Shown here one piece after another: positions 37,141-50,450 of a stretch of DNA of 64,000 nucleotides; position 1 is the first letter of the stretch; every line of letters begins with the position of its first letter. This stretch comes from Balaenoptera acutorostrata. Taxonomy: Eukaryota; Chordata; Mammalia; Artiodactyla; Balaenopteridae. Below the pieces are notes generated by a model, which ran no database searches, was not told where the DNA came from, and saw only the letters and a list, made by a program, of their open reading frames with translations. The position numbers and the translations under genes are program-made. The stretch lies in assembly GCF_949987535.1 (NCBI RefSeq), contig NC_080067.1, positions 29,106,039-29,170,038 on the forward strand, read 5' to 3'.

Positions 37141-38799
37141 GGCAGCAGCACTGATTAGCACTCCTTTGTCTATTTATATCATGTAACAACAATCCTCTGA
37201 ATGAATAGGCTTCATAATAACTTCCTTCTCAGGGCACTTAATGAAAATGTGTGGGCAAATTCAACTTTGTGTTTCACATGCAAAAATATCCTGAAGACAT
37301 GTTTCAGAAAGAGAATGTACATTAAGGCCAAGCTGACAGAAGCAACCAGTTTGACCTTTAAACCTTCATTGCCTGAGTCTGGCCCAGAGTAGTCAGTTAC
37401 TGAGGGAATAGATTTACTGGTCAATTTTAGAAAAAAGAAAAAAGAACAAACTCCACCCCCAAACCAATAATAATAATAATAATAATAAATGTCAAACTAG
37501 TTAATTCAGTATTTAATATGAATAACCTCGAATCTATTTCCTTCCCACTCAGGGTCAATGAAAAATAACTTGAGTCAACATTTTATTTATCCAGTACAGT
37601 AAGCAACATTTGTTTTATTTCCCTTAATTCACAGTTTGTGAGCCTGAGGAGGGGACCCAGGTTAAAAGTAATATTTGCTTAGCAAAGCTTTTCTTCAGGA
37701 CAAAAAAGCACGTTTAATAGGGCAAGCAAGACTAGGGAAATATTTAAACTGCATAAGAGGACAATCTGTGTTTAAAAACTCTGAAAGTTCATGGTAACAA
37801 CTTACATGTTAAACAACTTAATCTGGTCAGCAAATCGTGTTCTCTAAAGACTTATTCGATACTATGTTTTTCAGTTGGTGTTACTTACTGTACTTACTAG
37901 AAAGTAAGAAAAAGTCATATCATCTGTTTTATAAAATATGTTTATTACTAATTCTGATTGACTTTTTCTCCTATTAGTAAAAGAATGAAACAACCATATT
38001 ACTGTGGTTCATATACAGAAATATTACAGTTCACTATACCCTGCTTAACTAATACTAATTAAATTCACATGAACTCCTCAATATGGCTTTTATTTGACTT
38101 AAAGTTTGTGTCAACATATTGACTTTCATTTACTTGGCCAAGTAATGCACTGAAATTCATTTTAATTGGGATGTTAAAGAACCTACAAAACTATAATAAA
38201 AGTGAAAGGAAAGAAAGAACTAAATATATTCTTTTATTTTCCCCATAATTTTGCCCTGGGATTAATTTTTTGTTTGTTTGTTAATAAAATTTGCCCTTAT
38301 TGCTAACGGGGAGCCTTCTTTAGAGAATATCTCAGATTTCATTTTTTTATACATTATTGGGTATATCTATAACTACTCTGAACAAACTGGAATACAAGTA
38401 AACAATTTTTATTCCTATATTGGGGGATTTGCAAACAAACATTACAATATATTCTATTAAAATTATAAACTTTTGCTCCTGGGATTCTAATATTTGCTTA
38501 GTCCCAAGTCCTGAGGAAATCTGTTCAAGGTGAACCCAATAATTCCTGTGGGCTCTACAGGTAGCATAGGACTTGAATTGTGCTGAAGACCTGTGACCTT
38601 TACCACCAGGACATAAGGGATCTGAAAGCTTTGTTGCCAGTCAAGGTCATGGTTCCCAGAGTGAAGCCTCTCATTAGGAAGCCGAAGATCTATAGTTACA
38701 AATAAGTACAAGTGCAATCCTTTGAGATCCTCTTGTAGATTTAGGACACTGTAATAATATCAGTATTACTACTTCTAAAATAGTAATAATGCTAATGGG
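37141..38799. other. SLC9A9 intron, no recognisable feature
   Basis: AT-rich with one (AAT)n microsatellite. Short ORFs only. Confidence 0.45.
37466..37489. repeat. (AAT)n microsatellite
   Basis: Eight near-perfect AAT units. Confidence 0.9.
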
Positions 38800-39030
38800 A
38801 CTCATTTTTTTAGGACTTAACTTGTGCTAGGGAATGAGTTAAAGGCTTTTGCTTGCTTTAAACATTTTTAGCAATTCATGTCATTATGAAAAGAAAACTC
38901 ATAAATTGACATTATTTCTATTTTACAGTTGGGGAAATTGCACTCAACCATAGTAATGCATTTGCCCACGTAAAGCACAATAAAGGGAAGAACTGAGTTG
39001 TCCTGAGTTTTGTCCAAGGCCCATGCCACT
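38800..39030 (-). repeat. MIR-type relic
   Basis: ggacttaacttgtgctaggg, ttatttctattttacagttggg and a decayed tail. Ancient and weak. Confidence 0.45.
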
Positions 39031-39514
39031 TCTGCCAGACTAGGCTGCTTCTCCATTAGACAAGATTCAGGTTCAGGGACAGCAAGAAGTTTATAATAAT
39101 AGTATTGGTGAATATTTGTAACACATTACAGTCTGCAAAGTATAGTTTCATTCATATATACATCCTGTTTGCTCATCAGAGCAACTCTTGGTTGGTAGGG
39201 AAGATATCTGTGACTCTGACCACATTGTTTTTCAAGTTAAGAAACCCGAAAGGTAAATTTCCTTGTACCCAACTAGTGGATGCAGGGGGTGACTTGAGGT
39301 AGGGGATACTTATCCCCACGCAATGTCTACTACCATCCGCTCACCAAGGTCAATTCTTCCAACCCTTTCCCTCCTCTCAAAATACAAAAAGTAAAAACAA
39401 AGGTCTTGCCATGCATTTGTAACTTCAAGACAAATCTCCTTCCCATTCATCCCTTTCCCCTTAGAGGAATTCTGGACTTTTCACTGTGCCTTATATAATG
39501 ATTGTATACGGTTT

Positions 39515-39575
39515 TATATATATATTACGATACATATATATATCTTTATATCTCTATCTATTTATCTATCTATGG
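39515..39575. repeat. (TA)n/(TATC)n microsatellite
   Basis: Compound: tatatatata followed by ctatctatttatctatctat. Confidence 0.85.
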
Positions 39576-39714
39576 CCTAAAATAAGACAAACTTCATGCA
39601 ATGTCTCTGCCCCATTTGCAGGAGGTGGGCTCCAAATCCAAGATCAGATTCTTCAAGGTTAGGACTATACAGGCCCTGAAGTAAAGGAGGCTCAGAGAGC
39701 TCCTTTACTGAGCT

Positions 39715-40229
39715 AACCAAGCTGGTGCAAATGATTTTCAATGCTTGATTTGGGTATTTTGAGCATGTTGGCTATCTCCCGCATGGTAGAACATTGATTG
39801 CTCTCAGGTAATGTCTCGATTTGATCGCTATCAACGTCAACTGGTCTACCCGACCGCGGAGCATCGTCCAGCGAGAAATCTCCAGTGTGAAACTTCGCAA
39901 ACCACTTTTGACACGTTCAGTCAGTCACAGCACCTTTTCCACACACTGCACAAATCTTTTTTTGCATCTCAGTTGCGTTTTTACCTTTCTTGAAATAAGA
40001 AAGCATAATATGCTGAAAATGTTGCTATTTTTCTTCCATCTTCAATATTAAAATGGCTACACAAAAATTCACCAATTTTGATGTCTTTTTAAAATGCATG
40101 CTGATATGACAGCTGTCACATACAATCTAACAAAATTGTTTCGAATGAAGTTAAAGACAGCTAAGTGCTACTAGAGCCATCTTACAGAAAAAAAAACAAA
40201 AAAACAAATGAAACTTTTGGCCAACCCAA
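39715..40229 (-). mobile_element. Truncated mariner DNA transposon
   Basis: The right end carries the terminal repeat aacttttggccaacccaa followed by the TA target. Reading leftwards on the minus strand, an untranslated part leads to an ATG at 40039 and a decayed transposase N-terminus. It has words such as ATFSAYYAF, KKICAVCG, TCQKWF and DDAPRSGRPVDVDSD, i.e. the paired HTH region. It has at least one frameshift and an in-frame stop. Homology stops at about 39715, so the DDD catalytic domain and the other terminal repeat are missing. The terminal sequence resembles the mariner family spread in cetartiodactyls. Confidence 0.88.
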
Positions 40230-40816
40230 TATTTCTTTGTTTGAGAATTCTTGGGTTCCTTATGCACTCCTGGCTGCTATCCAGCTCTCTCCCGTCCCCT
40301 GTATTTTTCATTGTTTTCTTTTAAACTTAATTTGACTTTTTAAAAACATGAGAATTTCAAAAGCACAGCCTATAAAAACACAACAGAACACATTTTAAGA
40401 AGATGAATAGGCATCATTAAGTAAGTAAAGCTAATATAGGAAATAAATGTAGTTACAGCTACAAGGAATTGAGCTTCATTAAACTGAATAAATACTATAG
40501 CCAGATTTTCTTGAAATCCTTGAGCTTATAACATAAGGGGAAGGTTATTTTCTATGAATTTGCTAAATTACTTTAGCCAGTAAACACTGATAATAGTGTT
40601 CTTATTTCTGGATGTTTCCCAGTTTTGATTCTTCCTTTTTTGGGGGCTATTAAGGTAAAAGTGTAGAGTTTTGTAAGGTTGCATTTAAGTTAATACACTA
40701 TTAGGTTAAGAATAACTTCTCAAGTCTGCAACTTCAAAGTTCTTATTATCATGATATTGATCAGGAATATTGGTTCCCCAAATAAGACTGGCCTTAGATC
40801 TATTTTGATGAAATTA

Positions 40817-40848
40817 AACACACACACACACACACATGCACACACACG
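40817..40848. repeat. (CA)n microsatellite
   Basis: Acacacaca run broken by TG. Confidence 0.9.
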
Positions 40849-41439
40849 GGCACACCACAATATAGGAACACAAATTTCAAAGGTAGAGTCACCTTGTGAT
40901 GTATGTAGTCCAGACATCTAGCCAATGCTTGATTGCTCCAACACTCTTGTTAACGGGCTCTCCAGCTTATAACTGAGCACAGCCAAAGGCAGAAACCTCA
41001 CCACTTACCAAGGAAGCAAACGGCATTTTTAGACATCTATAACTGTAAGAAAATCTTTCCTTATGTTGAGCTGAAATTTGGTTCTCTATCACTTTCAACT
41101 ACTTCTCCTACTTCTACTTCTTTAGCTCATAAAAAAAATAAGTCAAGTAGGGTATCATTTTATTCCATTCTGCTTTGCTCTAACAACAGAAAGGGGATTT
41201 CTATCAGAAGAGTTGCAGTTTAGGCAATTTTACAGTGTAGGCAGCAAGTGCCACTTTTCATCCTACAGTCTTGTTAGTCTTGAAAGTAAACATTTTGCTA
41301 GGAGTTTGTGGTTGGCATGTGGAGCCTCTAGTCTAGAATACCTGCAAAGGCTTGGGGGGTTAGAGTCACCGGAATTATGTTCAAATAAGTGTTCTCCAGA
41401 AGGATCTTCTCAGCAAATCTAATAGTACTGGCCTTTAGG

Positions 41440-41462
41440 AAAAAAAAAAAAAAAAAAAAAAA
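41440..41462. repeat. Poly(A) run
   Basis: About 23 A with no recognisable retroelement directly to its left. Confidence 0.85.
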
Positions 41463-44149
41463 GGAGACGGCATAACATAATTTCTCGGTGGTTTGGCCAA
41501 CAAATAAATTAGCTAGTTGAAACAATATATGTTCTTTGAAGAAATTAAATCCATGCTTTAAAAACATCTTTTAATGAAAAAACCAAGAGAAACATCGATA
41601 TTGTTAGGCATTGGTATAAAAAAATTCACACATTATCAAAAATTTTAAAGGTCAATATCCCATTTCTTCTACTTTTTCATTTAGCTATTCTTAATCTCTT
41701 TTCTTATTCATCTTGTGTGTCTTTTTATCTTTATAATTAGCCTATGCTCAATTCTTTCTTGAGCAGGAGTGTGAAGAATGTACACAAAAAGGAAGATTTC
41801 TAATGATGTAATTTCTTTGGGTCTCTGAGTTGAATACCAATACCCCAGCCCTTGCCACTGATCTGAGTGACGACCACCCACAACATGGCTGAGGATATAT
41901 TGTTCAATCCACCATGAGAATATTGTGCTCTTTCTACATGAAGATTTGCCACTGGCAACATACAGTATATTGAGCCCCAAACACTGTGAGCTGTGTTTGA
42001 CTTCTTCCTGCCATCCCATTTCCTTGATGAAAGTGTTACAAACTAAAATGCCTAGTATTAAGGACATTACTCAGTGTTGTTTTATGATCAGCTATTTCAC
42101 AATGTAATGCATAGAATAGCAGGACAAATGCAAAACACTAGAGCCAAACCAGTATTCACTGAGAAAGGCTTTGCCTCAGTATTTCAGATTGAGAAGTTGA
42201 AGCATGTGTTTGGAATAACACTTGGTTGTAAAGCTAGCTTGAAAATTTCCAGAGATTCTTTGCTTCATGTTATGTTACACCTAATAAACACTGTCATTTA
42301 TGTTAGTGCATCTATCATATTTGAATTCCTTTGATAAACTTTCTGAATTAGATAATTTTGAATAATTTACTGTAATGGTACGACAGTAACCAGAACTTCT
42401 CAGAAAAAACTATTTTACCACCCTTACCCCACCTCCTATTTTTGAGGGAAAGTAATTTGAAGACTAGTTCAACTGATTTGCTATCTAACCTGACCAAAAT
42501 CTTTGTTCAACTTTTCCTTTTGCTTTGAGGTCATCTCTTGTACAATACATGGAGGTAGGTTTTGCACAATTTAGAATGTAAAGAGGTATATATTTTTTCT
42601 TATGTATTTCAATCTGATTTTAAGTCTGATACAAGTATATAACACAACTTTATATTATATGTAAATAGTAATATTCAAACTCTTAATTTTTTGTTTTCCA
42701 GATGGTTAAAGAGTTCATTGATTTGACTGACAAAGAAAAAAATCACAATGAAGGGTTAAAAAGCATTTTAATTATGAAGAAGATTTTGAATTCAATTTCT
42801 GAACTATGGTGGATTGGATTATGGAAAGGCATTCAATAGAAGGTTTGAAGCTTAGAGTAGAACATTGTGCTAAACATGATAAGAAATTGGAACATGTGAA
42901 AGAGTCTTTATAAGTCAGAGAAATCAATGAAAATGAGACAAAAATATATGACAACTGAATAATGCCATGTAATTAGAAAACAGCTGCCAAGTGATTTTTA
43001 TGAAGGCACGAATATCACTAAATCAATAGCTGATGAAAATTAAGTTTGCTTGACTTGTTTCTTTGTAATGGAGAGTTAAAATGTAGTGAATGTAGATTGT
43101 CAGCGCTTGTATTGAACTCCAGAAAACTCTTATTTTACACCGATTAACTTTGTTGAGCTTCTTTTTCAGCAAGATTTATAAAGCCCCCTCCCTGAAGCCT
43201 CTTTGTATTGAAGCTACTGCACACCCTTGACAATATAAATAAAATGTCAAAAATTATGAATGATTACAGTACGTGAATGTATTTCCCTTTGTTTCTAAGG
43301 AAGGCAATTTTATTTTCACATAAAAACCAGGCATGTATCAATCGATTCTGAATGAGAGTTTTAGCTTTGACTTACTTTGGTGGTTTGGAGCTAATTTTAT
43401 TTTTGTTCCAAACTCTTTGGGTACTTCAGAGTTACCACACAAAGATCCCTCAGAAAGTTCTCTTGGGCTACATGTGTATTTTTGATGATATTCAGAATGA
43501 GTTTGTATGCAAAACAAATCATATTCAAATATCGAGGGAAAGACTCAGCTGTAGATATGCCCTAGAAGATCTTAATCAGTCTCTACTCTCTAGTTTAACC
43601 CTCCATTCCTTCTTACCACGTAAATTTTTAGGCTTAATGAGAGTCAGTTCCACTTGTTCCAAAGTCTGTTTATCTTTGCTTTAAATTGGTATCTGTAATT
43701 GTTAATTTAACTACGTAGATTAAGTGTGACTATGAAAGAAAGAGTTGATGCTTTTCAAAACTAAGTTAAATATGTAGAAAAGACTTGGTAAAATTTAGTT
43801 GCATAGAAAATGCTACTAAATTAGTGGTGAGCAGGACAACTATAAAACGTTTAAATACAGAAAAATTCTTAACGTATATGCTTTGCCGATGTCTTTAATT
43901 CTTGGCTCTGAACTAAAGACACAGAAATAGAAACTGGAAGTTCTGGTAGATATATTTTGGGTGTGCTTTGTGCAAGAAAGGCATCCGAGAACCCTAAGAT
44001 TCAAAGAAAAAGCATTGAATCTTTATCAAAAGATTGGCAAATGAATATGCATTTATGTAAGTGACGATTAAATGTTGGAGGTATTTGTATCATTTTAAAA
44101 TGATTCCTTGCTTTAACTGACTTTTCCATTAAGTGACTGATGCTAATTT

Positions 44150-45115
44150 TGTTTTAGATAAAAGTGGTGCCTGTTTTTCTCTCTTTTAATACTTTTTTTG
44201 TATTTAATATTTCCATTTGATTATTTTTTACGACATCTTGTACCTGTTCCAAATTACTAATATTCTTCTTTATCTCTTTAAGGATACTAATTATGTGTAT
44301 TTTAAACTGTTGGCTTGCCTTTTCCAATAGTTTTGCTTCTTGTGGTCTATGTCCAGATTTTGGTCTCTGTTTTAAGTGGTTGTGCTTATTGGGCATTTTG
44401 TTATTTTGGCCTGTGAGCCCATATTTTCCTGGGGTCAATCCTGTCTGCCAATGTTATGAGGGACACACACTAGAGTGTTCCTTCAGTGATTTTTAGGAGA
44501 TGAGCAGGGATGAGCTCCAGGGTGGAGAAAGCCCTCAGCACCATCAAACTTTTGATCGCCCCCCAAAAATGAACTGGTTTCACTCCTCTGGCAATTCCTC
44601 TGTCAGGGATTCACCCTTAAACCCTTAGAACATAGCAACACTGGGAAGAGGCAGTCTCTCTAGGTCATTTTCCATCATCCTGGGGGTTTGGAGGCACAGG
44701 AGATGGAGGACAGAGGATGCTCAAAGGCAGGGCAACTGGTCATCCTGCACTTTTGTCAACTTCTTCACTGCCCAGATGCTACTTCCAGGGCTACCACAAT
44801 GGATGCTCTAGGCTATTGCAATGAGGTGGGCGAAGATCACCCCAAAACAATAAAGGCAAGAAGCAAATGCAGAAGTTAAAATCTCTAACTGATTCTCTCT
44901 TCGGGCTCCTGCTTTCGCTGCTGTGCAGGTGTGGCCATCCTTCATACCACTTCGACCACCTCTGGCCTCTGGACTCTGGCCTCTCCAGGTATTCTTATAG
45001 TTTTTATTACTTGCTTGGTTCCATGTTTTCTCTCAATTATGTAGTTTCTCCAGGTTTCATTTGGGAAGAAGGAGCCAGCAGCTGAAGCTAGTTTGCTATC
45101 TTGTGATCACTGAAT
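44150..45115 (-). mobile_element. Old L1 5' region (ORF1/5' UTR), minus strand
   Basis: A minus frame reads a short coiled-coil-like stretch (NLEQVQDVVKNNQMEIL), as in L1 ORF1. Sequence towards 45110 looks like an L1 5' UTR and ends with gctatcttgtgatcactg. No intact ORF1 remains. Confidence 0.5.
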
Positions 45116-45599
45116 TTTGTATTATTTTTAAAGTTAAAGTTACTGATTGAGAATGATAGATGGTATTGAAGTGTTCTCCTCCATAGGGGTTTCTGAGTTT
45201 AATTTGAGTCAAACTACTGAAAAGCCTGCTCAAGGCAAAACTGGGGATATGAGGTAGTCTATGGCCTATGCCCTTGGCCTCTCTGTGTGGGGCACTTCCT
45301 CCCTTTCCATGGGTGAGGAAATCATATATTTCAGACTTTTGGGGACCGACCTATTTTCATACACTTTGTTCTTTTGTCCCCATCTAAGTACTATTGTGCT
45401 TTTCTATCCTCTATTCTATTTTTGGTTTGGAAAACAAAGTTACTCTACCCTAAGAGATTTCATTCCTTGTACCCCTTATACTTCAGACGCCAAATATCCT
45501 AGAATCTTGACTTCTGGAAAATCAAACCGAAAATTCAGGAAAATGGGTAAGTCACAAACAAGCAATTTCTTAAAGAAGATATACAGATGACCCCAAAAC

Positions 45600-45725
45600 T
45601 AATCTGTAAGTTTCAGAAGGGCACCTAGCACATTTGTTGTGTTTGTCACTGAACACCAACTCCCAGCAGAGAGCTTAGCATATCATAATGCTCAATAAAT
45701 ATCTATTGAATAAACAAAGTGAATA
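45600..45725 (+). repeat. L2 3'-end relic
   Basis: ctgtaagtttcagaagggca and taatgctcaataaatatctattgaataaac (split over the tail) are typical of L2 ends. Confidence 0.6.
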
Positions 45726-45779
45726 AAAAGGGAACTCTAAGGAATTGCCTGTGTCACTGTAAGTTTGCACAATCTTCCT

Positions 45780-45985
45780 TCATGGAAATTTAAGAAAATA
45801 TAATAAAATTTATAAGATGTAAAACCTTGATCTGAACAATTCTACTTCTTGGAATTTTTCCTAAGTAAATAATGTGACAAGTATACATAGATTACATCAA
45901 GATGTTCATTGCTTAAAATAAAAAGATATGGACGACAACCAAAACATACATCAAAAGAAGAATGCTTAAACAATTTAAAAGGGAT
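45780..45985 (+). mobile_element. Old L1 fragment, plus strand
   Basis: acaattctacttcttggaat and catcaagatgttcattgctt are decayed L1 ORF2 C-terminal and 3' sequence. Confidence 0.55.
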
Positions 45986-46029
45986 TACACTTCTGAAGGT
46001 TCACTGCCATGTATGATGTTTCCTATGGC

Positions 46030-46603
46030 TTTTTACCAGATACATTTTATCAGATAAAGGAAATTCTTCCCTTCTATACTTTGCCAGGAATTTTTAAAAT
46101 AAATATTTGTTTAATCTTTCATATTCAATGCTTTTTCTAAATCTACTGAGATATTTTCATTTGTTTATGTGGTAAATTATACTTACAATATTTTAATATT
46201 AGAGCATACTTACATTCCTGGGACAAACCCAGCTCAGTCATAATGTACTTTTGATCTACATTGATGAATTTGGATTGCTGATATTGTTTTCACAATCTTT
46301 GTATCTACGTTCATAAGTGAGATTGGCATACATGTTTCATTTTTATTACTGCCATTGACTGGTTTTTATTTCAGGAGTATTATAATAGTGTCATTAAATG
46401 ACTTGGGAAGCATTCCTCCTTTATCTTTTTTCTTAAAAGGTAAGTATAAAATTGAATGATTTGTTTCTTGAAAGTTAGATAGAACTCACCTATGGAACAA
46501 TCTGGGCCTTGGTTTTTTTTTGGTGAATGGATTTTTAGCAACTGATTCAATTTCTTTAATGATTATAAGTCTACTTAATTCTTTTTCCCCTTCAGACAGT
46601 TTT
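46030..46603 (-). mobile_element. Old L1 ORF2 fragment, minus strand (host of the EIF4G2 retrocopy)
   Basis: Antisense RT-domain sequence: ctttttctaaatctactgaga, tacattcctgggacaaaccc, gggccttggttttt. It is interrupted at 46603 by the EIF4G2 retrocopy and appears to continue at 50882. Confidence 0.75.
46591..46603. repeat. EIF4G2 retrocopy target-site duplication, left
   Basis: TTCAGACAGTTTT abuts the poly(A) end of the retrocopy. It pairs with TTCAAACAGTTTT at 50869-50881 (12 of 13 identical). The site sits inside an older minus-strand L1. Confidence 0.8.
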
Positions 46604-47066
46604 TGTTTTTTTTTGAGTATCACAATGTTTATTGATAGATACAAGTATATAAGATCAGGGCATGAACATGACTTGATAAATTAAGTAGACTTAATTTCAA
46701 TACTATAATAAGAGGGACCAATTCAAATTCTCACCATTTGTTTCACACCCACAAAGACCACTTCAAGGGCATTTACGATCTCTCAAAACTGATCAGTTTT
46801 GTGCAAGTAAACCACATTTCTTTTAAAAAGACTTGTGCACTTGCCCAGGCTCAAGGATATTAAAATCTAGCACATAAAGCCCATTACTAGAGGTAGAAAT
46901 ACAGGCAATACACTATTACGGCAGCAACCATCAATTACAGTTAAGAATTTTTCTGTAACAACCAAATGGATAATCAAATATTGCAACAACTCAAGTATTA
47001 CTGAGCAAAGTGCATTTCTACAGTATTCAGTGTTGCTATTCAGTCTTCTAACTTAAAACAGCCTAT

Positions 47067-47348
47067 TGGGCTTCCCTGGTGGCGCAGTGGTTGAGAATCT
47101 GCCTGCCAATGCAGGGGATAAGGGTTCGAGCCCTGGTCTGGGAAGATCCCACGTGCCGCGGAGCAACTAGGCCCGTGAGCCACAACTACTGAGCCTGCGC
47201 GTCTGGAGCCTGTGCTCCGCAACAAGAGAGGCCACGACAGTGAGAGGCCCGCGCACCGCAATGAAGAGTGGCCACAGCTCGCCACAACTAGAGAAAGCCC
47301 TCGCACAGAAACGAAGACCCAACACAGCCAAAAAAAAAACAAACAAAA
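47067..47348 (+). mobile_element. Cetacean tRNA-derived SINE inside the EIF4G2 retrocopy 3' UTR
   Basis: The head gggcttccctggtggcgcag has A- and B-box-like segments (ggcgcagtggttgag; gggttcgagcc). The body ends in an A-rich tail. The duplication AAAACAGCCTAT is at 47055-47066 and 47349-47360. It lies opposite in orientation to the SINE at 50143-50450. Confidence 0.95.
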
Positions 47349-50142
47349 AAAACAGCCTATGATAACTGGCAGCAAAGAAGGTCCTTGCAATAGACTGCCT
47401 CTGCTTAACTTGATGTAATTACTGCATGCTGCTAGTATACTAAGCGTTAAAGATACTCCTAAAATATTTGATGGTAGACTATGATTAAGACATTACACAA
47501 CAAAAAAAAACCTTATGCAGAAAGAAATCCTAACAGACGTGCTTCTGCTTTAAATATTGTGAAAATGCTACAGCGGAATGAATTTTCGTAGTGGTTAGGT
47601 CAAATGCAGTTACATCATAGCACCAGTATGTTTTGCACAATTTAAGTAAGGCTTTGGCTGGTTTTTTTAGTCAGCTTCTTCCTCTGATTCTTCTTCTTCA
47701 GCAGTTTCTAGCCAGGTTAGCCACCGATTCACCTGGAACAAAGCCTTGCCTTTCCCTGGAAACTCTTGGGTTATATCTTCTTTCCAAGCCAAGAAAGCTT
47801 CTTCTTCAATAATCTCCATGTCATAGAAGTGAACAAAATGTGAAGTAACATGCCTTTCGGGAAGTTGCTATTGTAGCAGTGCACCTGAAGAGCATAGAGG
47901 GCACTGACTTGTAGATCAGCATGATCATGAAGAAATTTCTGCATTACTGGCTTGAAGGAAAGAAGCAGTTGTTTTTCCTGCTCTAACTGTTCTTTGGAAG
48001 GAGCAGAGGAAGAATCTGTTTCATCACTGGGTTGGTTTACTTCACTAGAAACGTACTGTAAGAAGCTAGTCATTAAGATGTTCACAAATCCTTTATCTAC
48101 ATGAAGTTTGGGAGAGATGTTATCTTTAATCCACTTATATATGGTTTGAGGAGATGGATCCAACTTTATTTGCTTTAACAGTTCCTTCTCCAATTTGAGG
48201 AGTGGGAATAAGAAACTCAGTCCCTTTCCTTCCAAGGTCTCTAATACACAGTCCTTATTCTGGTCAATTTCTGGGAGCATTTTCTGCATATTGACCTTGC
48301 TTTGTTGGAAGAGCTCTGTTAACCATTCTCAAGCTTGTAATTTAGCTAATTGCTGAAGACAAAATAAGAAGAGAGGAAAATGGGTGCCACTTTCCAGTGG
48401 TTGAGCTAGTTCTGAAATGCTGCAGCTCCAAAATGATAGTACGAGCTACAAACTGTGCTAAATATGATTTCACCAAGGGGATGTCAACTTCCAGTTTGGG
48501 GCACTGGTCCAATACATTCAGGAAAGCCTGCATGAAGTTGTCACTTGTGACTGTCCCTTCCTCTTTGAGTAAACTGATCAAAGAACTTGCTTTTTCTTTA
48601 TCTTCATCACTTCTGTCTAGTGTCAGGATGATTACTTTGCTTAACATATCGGGGAGAAAACGTTTAGGAGCCCTCATCTCTCTTACACCATTGACAGCTT
48701 CGTTTCCATTTCCACTATTCAAATATTCGGTTACGACAGTTTTGGTTAATTTAAGCAGCTCTTCCTTTGATGGTGGTGGCTTTTTACTGGTCTTGGCAGG
48801 CTTTTCCTGAATAAGTGGTGGATTAGTTTTGAGACCAAGCTGAGGTGTCTGTCCCAGAGGTGGTGTTTGAGTGAGTGGTGGTTGTGCACTAGGAGAAATC
48901 ATAGTTATCTGGCACTTGATTTTTATTCATTAGGAAAGACTGAGCAGGTCTCAGGCTAATCTCATTTGCATTAAGCTGTCCTTAGAAAACCGAGGTGGCA
49001 TATCCTTCGACTGTCCTTGCAGCTGGGATAAGAGTCCCTGACTCTCGTTATGGTAGAGCTGGCTTAGCCCCTGGTTTTCATAAACTTGCCTTCCATCTCC
49101 CCAAACTACGATTGTGTGGGAGGCATGATGTGTCCCCCATGGCCATTGAAGAGTTGATTTGAACGATGACGCCCCAGGGTGGGTGAAAATCTATCCTGGA
49201 TAACTCCTGGACCAGTACCAACTCCACTACCTGGCATTTGTCCAAACATGTCAGCAAGTCCTCCAAGTGCGTCCCTATCCATTTTCATCCTGGGTGGCAT
49301 GAATGGTCCCTCCAGAAAGAAGTCACTTCTCATCCCTTGAGCCATAGGAGCAGGAATAAACACTCCTAGATCTTTTAATGCATCTTGACGGATTTGATTG
49401 ATCGTCTTTGTTCCATTGTCAAGAAAAGCCTTGCGAGGAACTCAATGGTGTTCTCTCAACTCTACAGTATCCTGCAGCGGCAATTCCTTACTTAACATCA
49501 AGGAGCACATTCGGGCAAAGTACTGATCCTTTAAAGACTTGGCTTGTTCATGGTCTAACCTAGGTCCCACTGTCCTCATTATCTGACAGGGGCACTCTAA
49601 ATCCTCTCCCATATCTTTGAGTTGGACTCTCTTCTTTTTTTCCAATAATGTTTTGATGCACTTATGAAGGATAGATGCATGAATAAGATCAAGCTTTCCA
49701 AGTTCTCCAATGAATTTGATGTTCCCCAACATCTTGATCTTAGCAATGGCTCTCTGTTCCTCCTCCTCGGGGAGGAGGGGATTTTCATGCTTATCACAGA
49801 CATCAACATTTCTGGTTCGGTTTTCAAATTCATCTTGTAATTTGGAAATTAGGAGGTGTCTGAATGTTGTGCTTTGCTTCTGTCCTGCTTGACCCTCTGC
49901 TGCTGGACCATCAAAGTTTGGTGCATCTTCTGCCAATCGCAGACATAGCTGAGCATACAGTGAGCTATATTTTGGCTCTTCTAGGGCTTTGTCCACAATC
50001 AGCAGTATGACCCCTTTAAGGATGAGTTTAGACTCTACACCCACATTGAGGAACTCAAGGCATAGCTTGTCAGACTTCTCAGGAGTAAGCTTATTTACTA
50101 TGCCTCTTACTTTCCTGAAGATTGCATCATGTCGTTCTTTTT

Positions 50143-50450
50143 TTTTTTAATTTTTTTTTTTTAAACTTTCGGTTTATTTATTTATTTATGGCTGTGTTGG
50201 GTCTTCGTTTCTGTGCGAGGGCTTTCTCTAGTTGTGGCAAGCGGGGGCCACTCTTCATCGCAGTGCACGGGCCTCTCATTATCGCGGTCTCTCTTGTTGC
50301 GGAGCACAGGTTCCAGACGCGCAGGCTCAGTAACTGTGGCTCACGGGCCTAGTTGCTCCGTGACATGTGGGATCTTCCCAGACCAGGGCTCGAACCCGTG
50401 TCCCCTGCATTGGCAGGCAGATTCTCAACCACTGCTCCACCAGGGAAGCC
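50143..50450 (-). mobile_element. Cetacean tRNA-derived SINE inside the EIF4G2 retrocopy coding region
   Basis: The element is in reverse orientation: T-rich tail at 50143-50180 and tRNA-like head ccaccagggaagcc at the right end. A 15-bp duplication CATGTCGTTCTTTTT at 50128-50142 and 50451-50465 shows that it inserted after the retrocopy. It splits the pseudogene between the NEKERH and DAIFRK coding positions. Confidence 0.95.

Larger units (their letters stand above)
40232..44149. other. SLC9A9 intron, mostly unannotated
   Basis: Contains the (CA)n run and the A23 run. A 119-codon minus frame (41708-42067) and a broken plus-strand coding-like stretch at 42700-42960 (begins MVKEFIDLTDKEKN, then several stops) have no product I can name. 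The latter may be an unrecognised old repeat. Confidence 0.4.

Noticed and set aside
41708..42067. 119-codon minus frame as a possible SLC9A9 or other exon
   Set aside because: Peptide does not match NHE9 and no acceptor/donor pair fits.
48397..48810. 137-codon plus-strand frame
   Set aside because: Antisense of the EIF4G2 retrocopy.
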